This document shows positions 4,751 to 7,859 of a stretch of 7,859 bases of DNA, piece after piece; within the stretch, counting starts at the first letter, position 1, and each line of letters begins with the position of its first letter. The notes under the pieces were generated by a model, which was not told where the DNA came from, searched no databases, and saw only the letters and a program-made list of their open reading frames with translations. The position numbers and the translations under genes are program-made. This stretch comes from Clostridia bacterium (GTDB lineage: Bacteria; Bacillota; Clostridia; Peptostreptococcales; Anaerovoracaceae), in contig BNUG01000078.1 in assembly GCA_025997195.1 (NCBI GenBank), positions 1 to 7,859 on the forward strand. Direction: 5' to 3'.

Positions 4751-4815
4751 AGTGAAATACCTCACTTTGAGTGTATAGACACACCGCTAAAATTACCTTT
4801 CACTTATAGTGAAAG
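4744..4815. promoter_or_regulatory. Cluster of CACT-N3-AGTG operators at 19-bp phasing
   Basis: Three inverted repeats share CACT-N3-AGTG: 4744-4754 (spacer CAT, over the XRE start codon), 4763-4773 (spacer TTG) and 4801-4811 (spacer TAT). The last extends to perfect 8-bp arms CTTTCACT/AGTGAAAG at 4797-4815. Their centres (4749, 4768, 4806) are 19 and 38 bases apart, leaving room for one degenerate site near 4787. They occupy the space between the divergent genes, as expected for a Cro/CI-like switch bound by the adjacent XRE protein (inference). Confidence 0.75.
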
Positions 4816-4826
4816 TAGGCTATAAT
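4798..4826 (+). promoter_or_regulatory. Promoter for the rightward operon
   Basis: TATAAT at 4821-4826 has TTTCAC at 4798-4803 as a weak -35, with a 17-base spacer. The -35 lies inside the strongest operator (4797-4815), so repressor binding there would shut off the unknown gene, the second XRE gene and possibly the integrase. An AGAGG ribosome-binding site follows at about 4851. Confidence 0.6.
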
Positions 4827-4863
4827 TCAAAATAAGCAATCTCGCGACATAGAGGTATTTTCA

Positions 4864-5172
4864 GTGGATAAAGATTCCTATTCCAGTCTACAAAAACTTG
4901 CTCACGGTACCTATTTTGATTATCAGGCGGGCGTGTATACCGTTGCCCACAATGATAAAGGCTTCAAGAAATACATGGACAAGCCCTATCGTTTCCCGTT
5001 TTACGAAAAGGGCGAAGAACTGTATATGACTCACAACGAAAAATACTTCCAACTAATCGGATTCATAGATGCCATCGTTTGGTTGAGCCGATGCGACGCA
5101 TTGAACTTATACCATCTTGAACCAATTCCAATCCATGACTACGAAGACATTGACGATGAAACACTCCCATAA
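4864..5172 (+). CDS. Hypothetical protein of the integrative element
   Basis: 102 residues from GTG at 4864, supported by AGAGG eight bases upstream. I do not recognise the family. The protein is soluble and aromatic-rich (TYFDYQAGVYTVAHND, PYRFPFYEKGEELYMTHNEK), with one more hydrophobic stretch (YFQLIGFIDAIVWLSRCDAL) and an acidic end (HDYEDIDDETLP). No membrane anchor or known motif is seen. It is the first gene under the repressed rightward promoter and overlaps the next gene by 17 bases. A role in control or excision, such as a recombination directionality factor, would fit the position, but it lacks an obvious winged-helix or HTH. Confidence 0.65.
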   Translation: MDKDSYSSLQKLAHGTYFDYQAGVYTVAHNDKGFKKYMDKPYRFPFYEKGEELYMTHNEKYFQLIGFIDAIVWLSRCDALNLYHLEPIPIHDYEDIDDETLP

Positions 5173-5923
5173 ACAAGCCCACCGGCTACACGACGGAAAA
5201 CATAAAGATTTTATATTTCACGAGCGACTGGACGAATTGTTAAAAAACGGAAAAGCCGCAGACACAAAAACCAAATTAACCCGGGCGGAATTATCACGGA
5301 GGATCGAAATCTCAAGACCAACACTCAACCAATGGCTATCAGCAGACACGCAACCAATCGCAGAAAAAGTTGTTCTTATTTGTAATATTTATGACGTTAG
5401 TGCAGATTGGCTACTCGGTCGTACAAACATCATGAAGCGTAACCCCTCTGTCGGACTTTACGACAAAAGTGGGGGGCTAACCGAAGAATCTCTTTCGAAC
5501 GTCAATAATGTCTCCCGCATAGCGATAAAAAAAGACACAAGGCGTATCAAACGCAAAAAAGACCCTTCCCTGCAATCAATTAACGAAAGACTCCCCATGC
5601 CCGAGGATAAACCGACAATCCCTATACAAGTCCTTGAGAGCGTTGAAACACTTATCTTTACTATTTGCGACAATACAACGTTTTCTCAAAAAATGCCGGG
5701 CAAATCACCCGATTCAATCTGGTGGTCTCTTAACCTGCTTCTTTCAAGCAAATTATTATTAAATCTCGTAAATTCATTCAGCAAATCTCTCGTGGCGTAC
5801 CGTGAATATCATTCTCTCAAGTCTGATGATCTCAATAAACAAAACGCATTATTCAAGAGTCTTGTCATGAATTCTGTTGTTATGAATGATATTGTGAAAG
5901 AAGTGGGAGATCAATTTATTTGA
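5156..5923 (+). CDS. XRE-family HTH regulator with long C-terminal domain
   Basis: 255 residues from ATG at 5156. The HTH is at about residues 41-87 (KLTRAELSRRIEISRPTLNQ, WLSADTQPIAEKVVLICNIY, DVSADWLLGRT). The VSADWLLG ending is common in Bacillota phage and ICE regulators. A basic linker (TRRIKRKKD) and a roughly 100-residue hydrophobic/helical C-terminus follow, with no protease or metal-binding motif visible. The start overlaps the upstream gene by 17 bases with only a weak ribosome-binding site, suggesting translational coupling. An ATG at 5117 is an alternative. It lies 66 bases before the integrase gene and may regulate it. Confidence 0.82.
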   Translation: MKHSHKQAHRLHDGKHKDFIFHERLDELLKNGKAADTKTKLTRAELSRRIEISRPTLNQWLSADTQPIAEKVVLICNIYDVSADWLLGRTNIMKRNPSVGLYDKSGGLTEESLSNVNNVSRIAIKKDTRRIKRKKDPSLQSINERLPMPEDKPTIPIQVLESVETLIFTICDNTTFSQKMPGKSPDSIWWSLNLLLSSKLLLNLVNSFSKSLVAYREYHSLKSDDLNKQNALFKSLVMNSVVMNDIVKEVGDQFI

Positions 5924-5989
5924 GAGCGACCGATAACATTTACGACAGTGTAGAAGCTTTATTGTCAAAAATAATAGAGGATATAGGAC

Positions 5990-7093
5990 ATGAGAAACTA
6001 CAAACACCGCAAGCGATTTCAGTACGATGGCAAGCAGTATTCCGTCTATGCTGATACACTCCTTGAACTCGGTAAACGGCAAGCGGAGAAAATAGCCCAA
6101 CTCGAAAAAGAAAAAACCGAGCAGATCATTCAGTCGCCGGATATGACCGTGCGCCAATGGGCGGCGGTCTGGCTGACAACCTATAAAAAACCTGTCTTGA
6201 TCGAATCGACGTACGAAGATTACACAGAACGCCTAAATAAACATATCTTGCCCCATATTGGACACATGAAACTTCGAGATGTACGGAACTCTCACTTGCA
6301 AGATATTTTATCCACGATGGCGGGGTACAGCCGCGACAGGATTGGGAAAGTCCGCAACTGTATTACGCAACTCTTTACGCGTGCGGTTCACGACGGCAAC
6401 CTGCTGAAATCTCCCGCCTATGATCTCATGATTCCGACGACCAAGCCGAACGGTTCACGCCGCAGTATAACGGCAATGGAGCGCGGGTACATACTCTCAA
6501 CAGCGAATACGCACCCTGCGGGCGCGTGGGTATTGACGATGCTCTACTGCGGATTGCGTCCACAAGAAACCGCCGCCCTTCAAGGTCGCCATATCAATCA
6601 GAGCGTGACCGAAATCATCATCGAACAAGCCTTGAAAAGTGATGGCAAGATTGGCGAAGCGAAAAGCGGCGCAAGCAAACGTACCGTGCCGATACCGCCG
6701 CAACTCGCGCCCTATCTCACAAAGGTTGACCCGTTTGACTTCGTATTCAAATCCTCAACGGGAAAGCCGCTTACCAAAAAGACCATGAATGATCTCTGGC
6801 ACAATTTTAAGCGACAAATGAATATCAATGCGGGCTGTCAGGTCTATCGCAATCGGCTCATGCCCCCGTACAAGATTGCGGAAGATCTGACCGCATATTA
6901 TCTCCGTCACACCTTCGGCTGTGATGCAGCAATCGCCGGTGTCGATATTGATATGCTTGCCAAACTCATGGGACATAGCAATATCGCCGTCACCGCGAAA
7001 TACTATCTCCACGCAAACGAGGAACGCCGCAAGCAAGCCGCCGACAAAATGGCGACCTATCACTCTCAATTCGCAAGCGGCACTTCGACTTGA
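5990..7093 (+). CDS. int: Tyrosine recombinase (phage-type integrase)
   Basis: 367 residues with the normal three-part layout: an N-terminal arm-binding region (about 1-48), a SAM-like core-binding domain (about 52-145) and a catalytic domain (about 160-350). Catalytic residues seen are R190 (LYCGLRPQE), a lysine at K225 or K230 (EAKSGASKRTVPIP), R306 (YYLRHTF), H329 (LMGHSNIAVT) and nucleophile Y339. The His of the usual HxLR box is Tyr303, a variant I recall from Bacillota integrases. AGAGGA lies eight bases before the ATG at 5990. The gene points toward the tRNA and ends just before the right arm repeats. It should drive integration and excision at tRNA-Glu. Confidence 0.95.
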   Translation: MRNYKHRKRFQYDGKQYSVYADTLLELGKRQAEKIAQLEKEKTEQIIQSPDMTVRQWAAVWLTTYKKPVLIESTYEDYTERLNKHILPHIGHMKLRDVRNSHLQDILSTMAGYSRDRIGKVRNCITQLFTRAVHDGNLLKSPAYDLMIPTTKPNGSRRSITAMERGYILSTANTHPAGAWVLTMLYCGLRPQETAALQGRHINQSVTEIIIEQALKSDGKIGEAKSGASKRTVPIPPQLAPYLTKVDPFDFVFKSSTGKPLTKKTMNDLWHNFKRQMNINAGCQVYRNRLMPPYKIAEDLTAYYLRHTFGCDAAIAGVDIDMLAKLMGHSNIAVTAKYYLHANEERRKQAADKMATYHSQFASGTST

Positions 7094-7096
7094 AAA

Positions 7097-7122
7097 GGGT
7101 AGCCACTTGGGTAGCCACTTTC
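7097..7122. repeat. Right arm-type repeats (two GGGTAGCCACTT units)
   Basis: An exact 26-bp copy of the tandem repeat at 3904-3929, in the same orientation, starting three bases after the integrase stop codon. It is probably the second set of integrase arm-binding sites. Confidence 0.7.
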
Positions 7123-7182
7123 ATAGCCAAAAGCGGCACCAAACAGCACTATACGACACCAAAAATGCTCCCGAAATTTCAT

Positions 7183-7218
7183 AAAAAAGCCTTACAATCG
7201 TTGAAATTGCAAGGCTTT
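7183..7218 (-). terminator. Rho-independent terminator T3 of the current tRNA-Glu
   Basis: Minus strand: AAAGCCTTGCAAT and ATTGTAAGGCTTT form a 13-position stem with one mismatch around a 7-base loop, followed by further Ts. It begins six bases after the tRNA CCA. It was brought in by the element and differs in sequence from T1 and T2. It also lies in the tail of the integrase transcript. Confidence 0.8.
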
Positions 7219-7221
7219 GTA

Positions 7222-7272
7222 ACTGGTGACCCCGCCGGGAATCGAACCCGGGTTACCGCCGTGAAAGGGCGG
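7222..7272 (-). repeat. att direct repeat, right copy (within intact tRNA-Glu)
   Basis: 51 bp identical to 3809-3859 at an offset of 3,413. Here the repeat is part of a complete tRNA gene, so integration preserved the tRNA. The crossover must lie somewhere within these 51 bases, probably in the anticodon or T-arm portion. Confidence 0.92.
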
Positions 7273-7298
7273 TGTCTTGACCGCTTGACCACGGGGCC
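7224..7298 (-). tRNA. tRNA-Glu (anticodon UUC)
   Basis: 75 bases including an encoded CCA. The acceptor stem GGCCCCG pairs with CGGGGTC, the anticodon arm is CCGCC-CTTTCAC-GGCGG with TTC in the loop, and the T-loop is GTTCGAATCC. It lies downstream of 5S rRNA in the same direction and serves as the insertion target of the element. Confidence 0.96.
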
Positions 7299-7310
7299 GA
7301 ATATTTGATA

Positions 7311-7341
7311 CGCCCTCCGAACCTTTAGGGTGCGGAGGGCG
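7311..7341 (-). other. Hairpin between 5S rRNA and tRNA-Glu
   Basis: CGCCCTCCG and CGGAGGGCG form a perfect 9-bp stem around a 13-base loop. No good T-run follows on the minus strand, so it is probably a processing hairpin in the rRNA-tRNA precursor rather than a terminator. Confidence 0.5.
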
Positions 7342-7346
7342 ATGTT

Positions 7347-7462
<116 letters not shown>

Positions 7463-7552
7463 ATGGCTGAAAGTCTACGCGCTTTCCGCGCATGTACTCT
7501 CAAAACCGAACAATGTAAATCGCAATCTTCTCAAAGACCCGTAAACCAAAAT

Positions 7553-7859
<307 letters not shown>

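Larger units (their letters stand above)
3860..7272. mobile_element. 3,413-bp integrative element in tRNA-Glu(UUC)
   Basis: It is defined by the 51-bp identical repeats at 3809-3859 and 7222-7272, with a tyrosine recombinase gene ending 128 bases from the right repeat. Contents in order: left arm-type repeats, a minus-strand toxin-antitoxin-like pair, a minus-strand XRE repressor, phased operators, a plus-strand unknown gene, an XRE regulator, the integrase, right arm-type repeats, a terminator and the att site. No relaxase, replication initiator, packaging or virion gene is present. It therefore looks like a minimal integrative unit that depends on other elements for transfer. Its integrase-proximal end restores the complete tRNA gene, as expected for 3'-end tRNA integration. 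Confidence 0.88.

Overview
The window reads as an accessory island built against the 3' end of an rRNA operon in a bacterium of moderate GC, most likely a Bacillota member. The BceB-like FtsX permease fragment, the ECF sigma type (WKSQKRKYARRQ, APTEPL) and the integrase signature YYLRHTF...MGHS fit Bacillota. No gene here fixes the genus, and this placement is inference.

Layout, left to right. Positions 1-313 hold the two halves of one ECF sigma factor gene in opposite orientations, meeting near 115-125. Positions 715-1182 (minus) hold the C-terminal third or less of a BceB-like ABC permease. Positions 1200-1400 carry a REP/dRS3-like palindrome and then a good promoter with an inverted repeat. 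Positions 1493-2832 (plus) hold two tandem MntA-HepT (MNT/HEPN) toxin-antitoxin pairs. The first is intact. The second has an intact antitoxin, but its toxin has lost the catalytic Arg and is cut by TGA at a conserved Trp codon.

Positions 2997-7298 form an integration hotspot in the 3' end of tRNA-Glu(UUC). The complete tRNA gene lies at 7224-7298 on the minus strand, downstream of 23S and 5S rRNA. Its 3' portion recurs at 3809-3859 (51 bp, identical) and more degenerately at 3036-3069 (34 bp, one mismatch). Each copy is followed by a Rho-independent hairpin. The outer pair bounds a 3,413-bp integrative element. It holds a tyrosine recombinase, two XRE-type regulators, a small unknown protein, a two-gene toxin-antitoxin-like cassette, duplicated 26-bp tandem-repeat sites near both ends, and phased operators between divergent promoters. 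No relaxase, replication or virion gene is visible. The inner pair bounds a roughly 775-bp unit carrying only a DUF5674-type gene and an overlapping small helical gene whose stop codon lies inside the tRNA-derived repeat.

How the parts may work together: the integrase recombines at the tRNA-Glu 3' end and rebuilds a functional tRNA, while XRE repressors acting on CACT-N3-AGTG operators probably control the divergent modules. The BrnT-like pair, the MntA-HepT pairs and possibly the DUF5674 pair may act as stabilising or defensive cargo. The most unusual points are the tandem tRNA-bounded units, the two inactivating changes in the second HepT, and the inverted split of the sigma gene.
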